Part shown: positions 20,417-32,774 of the stretch, in pieces
How the letters are laid out: every line of letters starts with the position of its first letter
Position numbering within the stretch: the first letter of the stretch is position 1
Origin: Indiicoccus explosivorum
GTDB taxonomy: Bacteria > Bacillota > Bacilli > Bacillales_A > Planococcaceae
NCBI RefSeq assembly: GCF_002167005.1
Contig: NZ_NHTN01000048.1
Coordinates: 1-58,508 of the forward strand
Reading direction: 5' to 3'
Length of the DNA: 58,508 bases
Position numbers and translations under genes: made by a program
Notes under the pieces: model-generated
Seen by the model: the letters and a program-made list of their open reading frames with translations, nothing else
Databases searched by the model: none
What the model was told of the DNA's origin: nothing

Positions 20417-20424
<8 letters not shown>
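18994..20424 (+). CDS. Orn/Lys/Arg decarboxylase-family PLP enzyme (YaaO-like)
   Basis: A fold-type I, PLP-dependent protein of the short basic-amino-acid decarboxylase group, about 476 residues from the preferred ATG. Visible family marks: FHVPGHKNG near residue 20, [10 protein letters not shown] with the PLP-pairing Asp, and the Schiff-base Lys225 in [13 protein letters not shown]-terminal decarboxylase domain ends in GIPLIVPGE. The substrate (lysine, arginine or ornithine) is not decidable from sequence. The open frame allows ATG 18970, but that lies too near the predicted transcription start; GAGGGTG at 18979-18985 fits 18994. It overlaps tmk by 8 nt. In B. subtilis csfB, xpaC and yaaN lie in between recR and this gene; they are gone. 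Confidence 0.85.
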
Positions 20425-21444
<1,020 letters not shown>

Positions 21445-21456
21445 AGCGGGGATCCT

Positions 21457-21897
21457 ATGAAAATCAATCACGATTTACGTACCGGAATAAATAACGCCCG
21501 GGCGGACAGAATAGAAGCGGCCGCACCAGCCGGCCGTTTCAGTCAGCTGGTCGCCGGCCGGCACCAGCAGCTTCAGACAGAACAGCTGACCCGGCTTTTC
21601 GGCGATATCACCCTGGCCGGTGACCGGCTTGCCCGCTCACGCAGCATCCGGGAATTCACAAAGTTCAAAGGGCTGGTCAAACATTTTCTTCAGGAAGCGG
21701 TTGACCAGGGAATGGACTTGAAACAGTCCCATACATGGAACCGGTTCGGTGAAGGGAAGAGGCTGAAGATTGTGGAAACGGTCGATTCCGAACTGCTCCT
21801 GCTGATGGAGGAGCTGCTGGATCAGGAGAAGAGCTCAATCGATCTGCTGGCGCGAATCGGTGAAATTAAAGGAATGCTCATTAATTTATACACGTGA
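21457..21897 (+). CDS. yaaR: YaaR family protein (DUF327)
   Basis: A 146-residue, mostly helical protein of a Firmicutes family without known function. After a variable N-terminus (about 40 residues) come the conserved blocks SRSIREFTKFKGLVKHFLQE and TWNRFGEGKRLKIVETVD. A leucine-rich C-terminal helix ends in IGEIKGMLINLYT. There is no signal peptide or membrane segment. It follows yaaQ by 12 nt and is closed by a terminator, so yaaQ-yaaR form a unit that can be read from tmk or from its own promoter. Confidence 0.88.
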   Translation: MKINHDLRTGINNARADRIEAAAPAGRFSQLVAGRHQQLQTEQLTRLFGDITLAGDRLARSRSIREFTKFKGLVKHFLQEAVDQGMDLKQSHTWNRFGEGKRLKIVETVDSELLLLMEELLDQEKSSIDLLARIGEIKGMLINLYT

Positions 21898-21899
21898 AG

Positions 21900-21927
21900 C
21901 CCGGGGTCAGCGGACCGCGGGATTTTT
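21900..21927 (+). terminator. yaaR terminator
   Basis: CCCGGGGTC (21900-21908) / GACCGCGGG (21913-21921), one mismatch, followed by aTTTTT. Confidence 0.75.
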
Positions 21928-22469
21928 CAACAGTCCTCAAAATGAGCATTTTTGCCGGCATTATATCTTAACGATTACTATATGATTACTGAGCTCTCTG
22001 ATCTGTTTGCTTTACTATGAAAATGCTCATTTTCGTCGGCTCGTTCCTTTTTCGAGAGGATTGCAGCAGGAAGTTATTCGCGAAATTCCGTCGACCTATT
22101 TTACCGGCACAATTTGCTGAAGAAGGAGCGGCAGGTGGCGACTCCGACGGGATCAGCGAATGAGTGGGCAAGGAAAGTCCTGACCACTCATTTGCGACGA
22201 GCACGCGGAGCGGCGCAGGAGCACAAGGGTTTATCTTCGACAAGCGAGACCCTGCAGGACGCGGAGCGGCCGAAACGGCTTGCGGACCGCCCCTGGCAGC
22301 CAGCACCGTGGCGTCCTGTCACGCTGGCTGCATTTCCCACATTGTGTGGGTCAGAAAGCGTCCACTTAAAGCGAGGTCTTCAGCTCGTGTAAGAACTGAA
22401 GTGAGATCGAATAAACTAGGACTAAATTTGCTCATTTAAAGATAAATTCATCCGGAAAGGAAGAGACGC
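21928..22469. repeat. Hairpin-rich, gene-free block between yaaR and holB
   Basis: About 540 bp without a believable gene. First a 14-bp inverted repeat, AAAATGAGCATTTT (21939-21952) / AAAATGCTCATTTT (22020-22033). Then consecutive hairpins: ATGAGTGG/CCACTCAT (22160-22191) enclosing AGGA/TCCT; GCAGCCAGC (22296-22304)/GCTGGCTGC (22323-22331); CCCACA/TGTGGG (22336-22350); CTTCAG (22378-22383)/CTGAAG (22396-22401). Phrases such as gcgactcc, cgagaccctgcaggac and ggaccgcccctgg resemble a dispersed palindromic repeat that I recall as abundant in Bacillaceae/Planococcaceae intergenic DNA. In B. subtilis yaaR and holB are nearly adjacent, so this is added DNA. No open frame with a ribosome site was seen. 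Confidence 0.55.
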
Positions 22470-23462
22470 ATGCAGAAAACGACTGAAGCATATGAACAGA
22501 TGCAGCCGGCCGTAATGGAAAGGCTCCGTCGTGCTTTCCGGAAAGACCGGCTGGCGCATGCCTACTTATTCGAGGGAACGACCGGATCCGGTCTGGAAGA
22601 AGTGGCCGGCTTCTTTGTGCAGCTGCTGCTGTGCAGATCCCCGGAGAACGGGAACCCCTGCGGGGACTGCCGGGACTGTCGGCTGTATATATCGGGCAAT
22701 CATCCGAACTTCGCCGCGCTGGAACCGGATGGTCAATTCATTAAAATCGATCAGATCCGGGAACTCATCAGCCGGATGAATAAGACCGGTTTCAGTGAGG
22801 GGCGGAAAGTGTACTTGATCCGCCAGGCAGACCGCATGAATGCTTCTTCCAGCAACGGTCTCTTGAAATTTCTCGAAGAACCGGAGACGGATGTGACAGC
22901 TATCCTTCTGACCGACCGGCTCCATGCAGTCATGGATACAATCCAGTCCCGCTGCCAGCTTGTCACGTTCCGGGAACTGCCGCATCAGCAGGCGATCGAA
23001 GCGCTGACCGGACAAGGGGTGACCCGGTCAATGGCCGCCACAGTTTCCATGCTGACACGGAATACCGAAGCGGCAGCCGTGCTTGCTTCAGACGAGCAGT
23101 TTGGACAGTCGAGAAGTACAGTGGTAAAATTGGTGGAAGTCCTGAACACGAACGTGCAGGAAGCGCTGCTTTTTCTGCAGTCGGATTGGTTTCCGCTCTT
23201 CAAGGAAAAGGAAGATGCGGAGCGGGGACTCGATCTCTTGCTGTTCGCTTACCGGGACATCGCTTCGGTGAAAGCGGGACTGGAAGAAACGCTCACATAC
23301 CCGGACATGAAAGAAACTTGGAAGCAGATCGCCCTTCAGCGCTCATTCGCTGTTCTGTCGGATCAGCTGCAGGCGATTCTGACAGCGAAGCAGCAGCTCG
23401 GCCGGAACATGAACCGGACACTGCTGATGGAGCAGCTGGTGCTGAATCTGCAGGAGGGATGA
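22470..23462 (+). CDS. holB: DNA polymerase III subunit delta prime
   Basis: Stator subunit of the clamp loader, partnering the dnaX product. The 330 residues resemble the N-terminal part of DnaX, but the P-loop is degenerate (GTTGSGLEE, lacking the Lys-Thr), as expected for a non-ATPase delta prime. A zinc knuckle CRSPENGNPCGDCRDC lies near residues 54-69 and the SRC motif is in TIQSRCQLVTF. GGAAAGGAAG stands before the ATG. It heads the holB-ricT-yabA-trmN6-yazA-rsmI cluster, in the same order as B. subtilis. Confidence 0.94.
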   Translation: MQKTTEAYEQMQPAVMERLRRAFRKDRLAHAYLFEGTTGSGLEEVAGFFVQLLLCRSPENGNPCGDCRDCRLYISGNHPNFAALEPDGQFIKIDQIRELISRMNKTGFSEGRKVYLIRQADRMNASSSNGLLKFLEEPETDVTAILLTDRLHAVMDTIQSRCQLVTFRELPHQQAIEALTGQGVTRSMAATVSMLTRNTEAAAVLASDEQFGQSRSTVVKLVEVLNTNVQEALLFLQSDWFPLFKEKEDAERGLDLLLFAYRDIASVKAGLEETLTYPDMKETWKQIALQRSFAVLSDQLQAILTAKQQLGRNMNRTLLMEQLVLNLQEG

Positions 23463-23466
23463 AGAG

Positions 23467-24279
23467 GTGTACAACGTAATTGGTGTCCGCTTTAAAAAAG
23501 CGGGTAAAATATATTACTTCGCCCCCGGTGATTACCAGATCGATAAAGACGATTTCGTCATTGTTGAGACAGCACGCGGGGTCGAGTACGGAAAAGTCGT
23601 CGTACCAGTAAAAGAGGTCGGAGAAAATGATGTGGTCCTTCCGCTGAAGCAGGTCATCCGAAAAGCGACCGAAAAAGATCGGCAGCAAGTGGAAACGAAC
23701 CGGATGGAAGCGGCCCGGGCCTTCGAAACCGGGCTGAAAAAAATCACTGAGCATAAACTTGATATGAACCTTGTGGATGTTGAATATACGTTCGACCGCA
23801 ATAAAGTCATCTTTTACTTTACTGCCGAAGGCCGCGTCGATTTCCGCAATCTGGTGAAGGATTTGGCGTCCGTTTTCCGGACACGGATTGAACTTCGTCA
23901 GATCGGAGTGCGGGATGAGGCGAAAATGCTCGGAGGGATTGGACCGTGCGGCCGCATGCTGTGCTGCTCCACTTTCCTGGGTGATTTTGAACCGGTTTCG
24001 ATCAAGATGGCCAAAGACCAGAATCTGTCATTGAATCCGTCCAAAATTTCCGGGCTTTGCGGCCGCCTGATGTGCTGCCTGAAGTATGAGAATGACGAAT
24101 ACGAAGAAGCGAAAAAAGAGATGCCGGACGTAGGCGCCCGCGTTTCCACTCCGGATGGGGATGGGCGAGTCGTCGGACTTAACCTGCTTGAGCGGGTGCT
24201 GAAAGTGAAACTCGCAGAACAGGAGCAGGTGCTGGATTATTCATTGGATGAAATTAATGGCCAGGGAATGAAAGCGTGA
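23467..24279 (+). CDS. ricT: RicT/YaaT, PSP1-domain protein
   Basis: A 270-residue cytosolic protein starting at GTG with GGAGGGATGAAG upstream, 4 nt after holB. The PSP1 C-terminal domain carries two cysteine clusters, CGRMLCCS and CGRLMCCL (about residues 158-205), the iron-sulfur-binding motifs of RicT. In B. subtilis RicT with RicA and RicF forms a complex that promotes RNase Y-dependent mRNA maturation and helps phosphorelay, competence and biofilm. The protein is also conserved in non-sporulating Firmicutes, so its presence does not imply sporulation. Confidence 0.93.
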   Translation: MYNVIGVRFKKAGKIYYFAPGDYQIDKDDFVIVETARGVEYGKVVVPVKEVGENDVVLPLKQVIRKATEKDRQQVETNRMEAARAFETGLKKITEHKLDMNLVDVEYTFDRNKVIFYFTAEGRVDFRNLVKDLASVFRTRIELRQIGVRDEAKMLGGIGPCGRMLCCSTFLGDFEPVSIKMAKDQNLSLNPSKISGLCGRLMCCLKYENDEYEEAKKEMPDVGARVSTPDGDGRVVGLNLLERVLKVKLAEQEQVLDYSLDEINGQGMKA

Positions 24280-24289
24280 GGTGACCGTG

Positions 24290-24643
24290 GTGAAGGACAA
24301 GAACTTTCTCGATTCCGTCATGGAATTTGAACAGCAGCTGGAAATGATGCAGCGGCAGTTCAGTGATCTGAAGGAAATACTGGCGCAGACAATGGAAGAA
24401 CGCCATGCGCTGCAGCTGGAAAATCACCACCTTCGGGCGCGGCTCGAGGAACTCCATGCAGGGCAGCCGGCAGCCGGCCGCAGAAAAGCGAAAAAAAACG
24501 CAATCGATATCGGAGAAGGGTATGACAATCTGGCCAGGCTGTATCATGAAGGGTTCCATGTCTGCCATGTGCATTTCGGCAGCTCCCGAAAAGGTGACGA
24601 CTGCCTGTTTTGCCTTTCATTCCTTAATAAACAGAACAGCTGA
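24290..24643 (+). CDS. yabA: Replication initiation control protein YabA
   Basis: Regulator that binds both DnaA and the sliding clamp and limits over-initiation of replication. It has about 117 residues: a leucine-zipper-like N-terminal coiled coil (about residues 3-55), a charged linker, and a C-terminal zinc domain with HVCHVHFG and DCLFCL. Several GTG codons are possible; 24290 is preferred because GAGGTG at 24278-24283 lies 6 nt before it, though 24281 and 24287 also fit the frame. It sits between ricT and trmN6 as in B. subtilis. Confidence 0.92.
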   Translation: MKDKNFLDSVMEFEQQLEMMQRQFSDLKEILAQTMEERHALQLENHHLRARLEELHAGQPAAGRRKAKKNAIDIGEGYDNLARLYHEGFHVCHVHFGSSRKGDDCLFCLSFLNKQNS

Positions 24644-24656
24644 ATAATTGAAGACC

Positions 24657-24680
24657 AAAAGGCGGCGATTGTCGCCTTTT
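24657..24680 (+). terminator. Weak terminator or attenuator after yabA
   Basis: AAAAGGCG (24657-24664) / CGCCTTTT (24673-24680), an 8-bp stem with only four terminal T. It could lower read-through from yabA into trmN6. Confidence 0.5.
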
Positions 24681-24703
24681 GCTATGCAGAAAGGAAGATG
24701 ATA

Positions 24704-25441
24704 ATGCTCGAACATGATGAGCGGCTGGATTATTTACTGGCAGAAAATCTGCGGATCATTCAAAGTCCTTCCGTTTTTTCTTTTTCGCTTGATGCCGTCC
24801 TGCTCGCGCGCTTTGCGTCGATTCCTGTGAAAAGGGGAACAACCGTCGATCTCTGCACGGGGAACGGGGCGATCCCGCTTTTTCTGAGCGCCCGCTCAGC
24901 GTCCCGGATCATCGGCATTGAATTGCAGGAACGGCTGGCGGGTATGGCCAGACGCAGCGTTGCCTATAACGGGCTCGAGGACCGGATCGATGTTGTGACA
25001 GGAGACGTGAAAGACGCAGCGAAGCTGCTCGGCTATGAAAAATTCGATGCGGTCACCTGCAATCCGCCGTATTTTCCGGCACACGAATTAAGCGACCGGA
25101 ATACGAGTGAACATTACGCCATCGCCCGTCATGAGTTGTTCCTGACTCTGGAAGAAGCAGTCCAATCAGCGAGCCAGCTCCTGAAACAGGGAGGGAAGGC
25201 GGCATTCGTCCATCGTGCGGGAAGGCTCGCGGATATAATGGATTTAATGCGGTCGAACCGGCTGGAACCGAAACGGCTCCGTCTTGTCCATCCGAAAGAA
25301 GAGAAAGAAGCGAATACATTATTGATTGAAGGGATCAAGGACGGGAAACCGGACTTAAAGGTCCTTCCGCCGCTCGTCGTGTACAGCGGAAATAATGAAT
25401 ACACGCCGGAAGTCCGGGAGCTGCTGTATGGAAACGGATGA
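24704..25441 (+). CDS. yabB: tRNA1(Val) adenine-37 N6-methyltransferase (TrmN6/YabB)
   Basis: SAM-dependent methyltransferase of the TrmN6 family, modifying A37 of a tRNA. About 245 residues with motif [14 protein letters not shown] (about 47-59), the acidic motif [13 protein letters not shown], and the N6-adenine catalytic motif NPPY in [14 protein letters not shown] 24704 is preferred to the in-frame ATG 24698, which touches the ribosome site AAGGAAG (24691-24697). It overlaps yazA by 14 nt. Confidence 0.9.
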   Translation: MLEHDERLDYLLAENLRIIQSPSVFSFSLDAVLLARFASIPVKRGTTVDLCTGNGAIPLFLSARSASRIIGIELQERLAGMARRSVAYNGLEDRIDVVTGDVKDAAKLLGYEKFDAVTCNPPYFPAHELSDRNTSEHYAIARHELFLTLEEAVQSASQLLKQGGKAAFVHRAGRLADIMDLMRSNRLEPKRLRLVHPKEEKEANTLLIEGIKDGKPDLKVLPPLVVYSGNNEYTPEVRELLYGNG

Positions 25442-25697
25442 TTACTTTTTCTATGTGGTAAAGTGCAGCGACGGAACTTATTACGCAGGCTATACAACGG
25501 ATCTGGCGAAGCGGCTGGCGGCCCATAACAGCGGAAAAGGCGCCAAATACACAAGGGCGAAGCGGCCGGTCCAGCTGATCCACAGCGAAACATTCAACAC
25601 AAAACCGGAAGCGATGCGTGCGGAATATGCCTTTAAACAGCTGACGCGCCTGCAAAAGGACCGCTATCTCAATACCGGCAGGAGGACGGAGAAATGA
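25428..25697 (+). CDS. yazA: GIY-YIG nuclease-superfamily protein YazA
   Basis: An 89-residue stand-alone GIY-YIG domain protein (UPF0213). The motif is degenerate at the start, [19 protein letters not shown], but keeps the conserved Tyr, Arg and the later Glu ([10 protein letters not shown]). It resembles SLX1-type and UvrC N-terminal nuclease domains; the cellular role is unknown. ATG 25428 with GGGAG upstream gives the family N-terminus; the open frame extends 11 codons further upstream. The start lies within the end of trmN6 and the stop overlaps rsmI by 4 nt, so translation is coupled. Confidence 0.9.
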   Translation: METDDYFFYVVKCSDGTYYAGYTTDLAKRLAAHNSGKGAKYTRAKRPVQLIHSETFNTKPEAMRAEYAFKQLTRLQKDRYLNTGRRTEK

Positions 25698-26572
25698 AAT
25701 CCCAAAAAAGTTTCAGCCAGTCCGGACCGCGGCTTTATTTAGTGGCGACGCCGATCGGCAATTTGGAAGATATGACATTCCGTGCAGTCCGGATTCTGAA
25801 AGAAGCGGATGTCATCGCGGCAGAAGATACGAGAAATACAAGAAAGTTATGCACTCATTTCGAGATCCAGACGGCGCTTATCAGTTATCACGAGCATAAT
25901 CGGGACACAGCTGGTGCAAAAATATTATCCCTCCTCGAAGAAGGGAAGACGGTGGCGCTTGTCAGCGATGCCGGCATGCCGTGCATCTCCGATCCGGGTG
26001 CCGCTGTAGCGGCTGAAGCTGCCGATGCGGGCTTTCCCGTCATTCCGGTGCCTGGCGCGAATGCAGCTTTGAGCGCCCTGGCGGCGTCCGGGCTTCCAGC
26101 TGACCAGTTTCTGTTCATGGGCTTTTTGCCTCGGCAAAAGAAAGAGCGGAAAGAAGCACTGGAGAGGTTAGGGCGACGGCAGGAAACCCTCCTCTTTTAC
26201 GAAGCCCCTCACCGGCTGAAGGATACAGTATCAGCGATGGAATCGGTGTTTGGCAGTGAGCGCCGGGTAACGATTGCGCGGGAACTGACTAAGAAGTTCG
26301 AGGAATTCCTGAGGGGAACACTGGCGGAAGCGGCGGCATGGACTGCGTCAAGTGAACTCAGGGGAGAATTTTGTGTGATCGTTGAAGGAAACGCGGAAGG
26401 GGAACATGAAAGCGACGATTCGGCTTGGTGGAAACTCCTCACTGTCACTGAACACGTGGATGAACTGATCCGCCAAAAAGGGCTTCAGCCGAAAGAAGCC
26501 ATTAAAGAAGCGGCGAAAGAGCGGGGCGTGCCGAAGCGGGAAGTGTACCAGCTTTATCATGGCCTCACGTAA
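25694..26572 (+). CDS. rsmI: 16S rRNA (cytidine-1402-2'-O)-methyltransferase
   Basis: Methylates the ribose of C1402 in the 16S decoding centre. The 292 residues show the tetrapyrrole-methylase fold: [20 protein letters not shown] at the N-terminus, [30 protein letters not shown] (SAM site), and a C-terminal helical extension [19 protein letters not shown] (HTH-like). ATGA overlap with yazA; last gene of the holB cluster, closed by a strong terminator that also faces abrB. KsgA, which modifies the same rRNA region, is encoded at 31363. Confidence 0.95.
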   Translation: MKSQKSFSQSGPRLYLVATPIGNLEDMTFRAVRILKEADVIAAEDTRNTRKLCTHFEIQTALISYHEHNRDTAGAKILSLLEEGKTVALVSDAGMPCISDPGAAVAAEAADAGFPVIPVPGANAALSALAASGLPADQFLFMGFLPRQKKERKEALERLGRRQETLLFYEAPHRLKDTVSAMESVFGSERRVTIARELTKKFEEFLRGTLAEAAAWTASSELRGEFCVIVEGNAEGEHESDDSAWWKLLTVTEHVDELIRQKGLQPKEAIKEAAKERGVPKREVYQLYHGLT

Positions 26573-26605
26573 AGAGACACCGGAATCGGATTCCGGTGTC
26601 TCTTT
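26571..26605. terminator. Bidirectional terminator rsmI / abrB
   Basis: Perfect 17-bp stem AAAGAGACACCGGAATC (26571-26587) / GATTCCGGTGTCTCTTT (26589-26605). Confidence 0.88.
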
Positions 26606-26614
26606 ATATGGCAT

Positions 26615-26896
26615 TTAAGCTTTGCTCAGGTTCGATTGGATTTCGCGGACAAGCTGTTCGGCGCCTTCCGGACTGAGAATCAGTTTGCCGCCTACGAGCC
26701 GGAGGTTGTTATCTGAAACTTCCCCTGTTACTGCGCATGTCATGTTCGGCATGTACTTTTTGAGGATAATTTTGTCGTCATCAACATAGATTTCGAGCGC
26801 GTCTTTCTCTGCAATGCCAAGTGTCCGGCGAAGTTCAATCGGGATGACTACGCGGCCCAGTTCATCTACCTTACGGACAATACCTGTCGATTTCAT
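26615..26896 (-). CDS. abrB: Transition-state regulator AbrB
   Basis: A 93-residue DNA-binding tetramer that represses post-exponential genes in Bacillus. The N-terminal swapped-hairpin domain (residues 1-53) is nearly identical to B. subtilis AbrB, including the DNA-contacting arginines in VRKVDELGRVVIPIELRRT. The C-terminal multimerisation part is more diverged. AGGGG stands before the ATG on the minus strand. It converges on rsmI and diverges from metS, as in B. subtilis. Its retention without sporulation genes fits a general stationary-phase role, perhaps over the exported protease. Confidence 0.96.
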   Translation of the reverse strand: MKSTGIVRKVDELGRVVIPIELRRTLGIAEKDALEIYVDDDKIILKKYMPNMTCAVTGEVSDNNLRLVGGKLILSPEGAEQLVREIQSNLSKA

Positions 26897-26964
26897 TTTC
26901 TTGATCCCCTTTCGGATTTTGAATCTTTTTCGTCAAAATTCGACAAAATCCTTGCTTGTGGGTT

Positions 26965-26993
26965 ATCATACCAAGTAATGGGAATTAGGTCAA
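26965..26993 (-). promoter_or_regulatory. abrB promoter
   Basis: Minus strand TTGACC (26988-26993), 17-bp spacer, TATGAT (26965-26970). The start point near 26958 leaves a leader of about 60 nt. The surrounding AT-rich DNA (26930-27030) would suit AbrB autoregulation. Confidence 0.7.
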
Positions 26994-27146
26994 TAAAAAA
27001 CTATACTTTTTATAATAAAAAATGACGGAATTCCGATTTTTCAGCTTCCGCATCAAGGATGCCGGTTAATCGGGAAGCAGAGGGCAAACCTCCTGGCGTT
27101 CAGTGCCTGCTCCCGCTCCTGCACCGGCTGACAGGAGCGCGAAATA
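26994..27146. other. Spacer between divergent abrB and metS promoters
   Basis: AT-rich up to about 27025, then GC-richer. It contains one 8-bp inverted repeat, CGCTCCTG (27114-27121) / CAGGAGCG (27132-27139), upstream of the metS promoter. No gene or known riboswitch is recognised. Confidence 0.35.
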
Positions 27147-27175
27147 TTGAGAAAAACGGCTTCCTTCGCTAAAAT
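27147..27175 (+). promoter_or_regulatory. metS promoter
   Basis: TTGAGA (27147-27152), 17-bp spacer, TAAAAT (27170-27175). The start near 27183 leaves only about 26 nt of leader, too short for a T-box or SAM riboswitch. Confidence 0.75.
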
Positions 27176-27184
27176 GAAGGATAG

Positions 27185-29179
<1,995 letters not shown>

Positions 29180-29186
29180 CAGCAGC

Positions 29187-29219
29187 AAAGGCATTCCGCC
29201 ATCAGACGGAGTGCCTTTT
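29187..29219 (+). terminator. metS terminator
   Basis: AAAGGCATTCCG (29187-29198) / CGGAGTGCCTTT (29207-29218), one G-T pair, with a short T-run. Confidence 0.75.
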
Positions 29220-29369
29220 GCGTTAATTCCAGCTCAATTTGTCCAGGCACAGATTTTGTAAAGAGCTGTTTCCGTACAGTCATTATTTGTAATCACAATG
29301 TAAACGCCCCGTGAATTATGAAACAGCTTTTTCCCTTATAATAAAAACAACGAGTTAGGAGAATGGATC

Positions 29370-30140
29370 ATGTTTATTGATACACACGTGCATTTAAATG
29401 CCGACCAATACGAAGAAGATTTGGAAGCTGTCATACAGCGGGCGCTTGATCACCAGGTGGAAACCATGGTCGTCGTGGGGTTCGACCGGAAGACAATCAG
29501 ACGGGCCCTTGAACTGGCGGAAAAATATGAGTTCATTTATGCCGTAGTCGGCTGGCATCCGGTCGATGCGGTCGATTGCACAGAACAGGACCTTGAAAGG
29601 ATTGAAGAGCTTGCCGCCCATCCCAAAGTTGTCGCAATCGGTGAAACCGGCCTTGACTACCACTGGGATAAATCCCCGAAAGAAATCCAGCAGGAAGTGT
29701 TCCGGAAGCAGATCGCACTGGCAAAACGGGTCAGTCTGCCGATTGTCATCCATAATCGGGAAGCGACGGCAGACGTGCTTCGAATTCTCAAGGAGGAACA
29801 GGCCTCGGAAATCGGGGGCATCATGCATTGTTTTGCTGGAACGCCTGAAGAGGCCCGTGAAAGCATCAGCATGAATTTCATGATTTCACTCGGCGGGCCG
29901 GTGACTTTCAAAAATGCCAAAGTCCCGAAAGAAGTCGCAACAGAAGTTGACCTCGAGCACTTGCTCATTGAGACGGATGCTCCGTACTTAGCTCCGCATC
30001 CATACAGAGGCAAACGTAATGAACCTTCTTATGTGCCTTTGGTAGCAGAGGAAATCGCCCGTTTAAAAGGGCTGACGATTGATGAAGTCGCAAAAGCGAC
30101 TACGGAGAATGCACGCGCATTTTTCGGGATCGGCCAGTGA
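29370..30140 (+). CDS. yabD: TatD-family metal-dependent DNase (YabD)
   Basis: A 256-residue TIM-barrel hydrolase of the TatD family (3'-5' exonuclease or D-aminoacyl-tRNA deacylase activities are reported in the family). Metal ligands: DTHVH at residues 4-8, Glu in IGETGLDYHWD (about 93), histidines in VIHNREA and MHCFAG, and the Asp in LLIETDAPYLAPHP near 205. TAGGAG precedes the ATG. TATAAT at 29337-29342 is a probable -10. It follows metS as in most Firmicutes. Confidence 0.94.
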   Translation: MFIDTHVHLNADQYEEDLEAVIQRALDHQVETMVVVGFDRKTIRRALELAEKYEFIYAVVGWHPVDAVDCTEQDLERIEELAAHPKVVAIGETGLDYHWDKSPKEIQQEVFRKQIALAKRVSLPIVIHNREATADVLRILKEEQASEIGGIMHCFAGTPEEARESISMNFMISLGGPVTFKNAKVPKEVATEVDLEHLLIETDAPYLAPHPYRGKRNEPSYVPLVAEEIARLKGLTIDEVAKATTENARAFFGIGQ

Positions 30141-30179
30141 ACCGCAGAAAGCTGTTCGCAAAGTAAGGAGGATGGTAGT

Positions 30180-30698
30180 ATGTCCGCAATTTCCAGCCGG
30201 CATCACGCTGCAGTGAACAATAAACGCAAATTGATTTTCAGCGGACTCCTGCTTTTGCTGGTTTTAGGATGCATTTCGCTGCTTGTCCATGAAAGCAGTA
30301 AACAGACCGTCACATTTTATGCGTATGGCGAAACACTGACGGTACGTACCCATGCGCTGACGGTCGGTGATTTCCTGAAAGAGCAGGGAGTCGGTTACAG
30401 CGAGCATGACTATATATTTCCTTCTGCCGGGCAGCCGGTCACAGAAGGAATGGAAATTGAATGGACAAACGCCGAACAGTACGCCATTACACTGGAAGAC
30501 AAGAAAATCACCGCTTGGGCTACGAGCAGCCGGGTAAAGGATATTCTGGAAAAAGCGGATATTTCGCTGTCGGCGAATGATACAGTCACGCCTGCATTGA
30601 ATGAAAAAGTGGATGCCGGTGACTTGATCCGGATTGAAAAAGTAAGGAAAAACGAGATGAACAGTACTGCTGTTCCGACTTACAGCGCTTCCCGCTGA
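30180..30698 (+). CDS. yabE: Short YabE-like DUF348 membrane-anchored protein, lacking G5 and 3D domains
   Basis: A 172-residue protein with a basic N-terminus, one transmembrane segment (about residues 18-37, LIFSGLLLLLVLGCISLLV) and two DUF348 (ubiquitin-like) repeats (about 44-95 and 98-150). It then stops after a short polar tail. B. subtilis YabE at this locus is a cell-wall hydrolase of about 440 residues with DUF348, G5 and a catalytic 3D domain. Here only the anchor and DUF348 part remain, and the stop is followed at once by a terminator. So this is either a reduced protein with a wall-binding or regulatory role, or an eroding gene. GGAGGATG serves as ribosome site. Confidence 0.8.
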   Translation: MSAISSRHHAAVNNKRKLIFSGLLLLLVLGCISLLVHESSKQTVTFYAYGETLTVRTHALTVGDFLKEQGVGYSEHDYIFPSAGQPVTEGMEIEWTNAEQYAITLEDKKITAWATSSRVKDILEKADISLSANDTVTPALNEKVDAGDLIRIEKVRKNEMNSTAVPTYSASR

Positions 30699-30715
30699 AA
30701 CATTGCGAAATCCAC

Positions 30716-30745
30716 AGCCCTGCCGGTCAGCCGGAGGGCTTTTTT
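30716..30745 (+). terminator. Terminator after the yabE-like gene
   Basis: AGCCCT-g-CCGG (30716-30726) / CCGG-a-GGGCT (30731-30740) with five T. The rnmV -35 (TTGCTT, 30744-30749) begins in the T-run. Confidence 0.82.
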
Positions 30746-30803
30746 GCTTCCGCGACATCCGTCATGTAAAATAAGCAACGGCGACAGGAATGGAGAAATC
30801 AAT

Positions 30804-32259
<1,456 letters not shown>

Positions 32260-32300
32260 AGAATTTTATACAAAAAGTAAAAGAAAAGCATTGAAGTCTG

Positions 32301-32330
32301 TTGACATGAAGTAAGAGATGTTGCTAAAAT
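32301..32330 (+). promoter_or_regulatory. Upstream veg promoter
   Basis: TTGACA (32301-32306), 18-bp spacer, TAAAAT (32325-32330). Confidence 0.65.
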
Positions 32331-32341
32331 ATTTAATTTGT

Positions 32342-32370
32342 TTGACAAATCGAATTTTTTGTGTTACACT
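32342..32370 (+). promoter_or_regulatory. Main veg promoter
   Basis: TTGACA (32342-32347), 17-bp spacer, TACACT (32365-32370). AT-rich DNA upstream could act as an UP element. This matches the well-known strength of the Bacillus veg promoter. Confidence 0.8.
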
Positions 32371-32394
32371 TCTGACATAGTGAGGTGTAGACAA

Positions 32395-32658
32395 ATGCCA
32401 AGAACGTTAGCGGATATTAAAAAATCGTTGGACTTGCATTTAGGGAAACGGCTTCTACTGAAGGCGAATGGCGGACGCAAAAAAACCATCGAACGCGCTG
32501 GTATTTTGCGGGAAACCTACCCGTCTGTTTTTGTCGTTGAGCTCGATCAAGACGAAAATGCATTCGAACGGGTGTCTTACAGCTACACGGATGTACTTAC
32601 AGAGGCAGTGGAAGTGACTGTCTGCAGCGGGCAGGAAGACGCGCTCGCTGTAAAATGA
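32395..32658 (+). CDS. veg: Veg family protein
   Basis: An 87-residue protein highly expressed in growing Bacillus; in B. subtilis it is linked to biofilm matrix gene expression through SinR. The sequence [19 protein letters not shown] and the segment [20 protein letters not shown] are family hallmarks. GTGAGGTG precedes the ATG; the frame is open upstream to 32338 through the promoter, so the earlier start is rejected. Two promoters and its own terminator make it monocistronic. In sporulating relatives the small acid-soluble spore protein gene sspF follows; here ispE comes directly. Confidence 0.92.
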   Translation: MPRTLADIKKSLDLHLGKRLLLKANGGRKKTIERAGILRETYPSVFVVELDQDENAFERVSYSYTDVLTEAVEVTVCSGQEDALAVK

Positions 32659-32678
32659 AACTCGATTTACCGTATCGC

Positions 32679-32721
32679 AAAAAATCACACAGCGCCCGCG
32701 GCGGCATTGTGTGATTTTTTT
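32679..32721 (+). terminator. veg terminator
   Basis: AAAAAATCACACA (32679-32691) / TGTGTGATTTTTT (32708-32720) with a long T-run; symmetric enough to act both ways. Confidence 0.88.
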
Positions 32722-32774
32722 GCGTCCTGCTGTGGTAAACTGATTTCACGAGTAAGTGCAAAGGAGAGAACTGA

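Noticed and set aside
22114-22439. Overlapping 91-92-codon open frames in the yaaR-holB gap
   Set aside because: They span several perfect hairpins, carry no convincing ribosome site, and their sequence looks like translated intergenic repeat.
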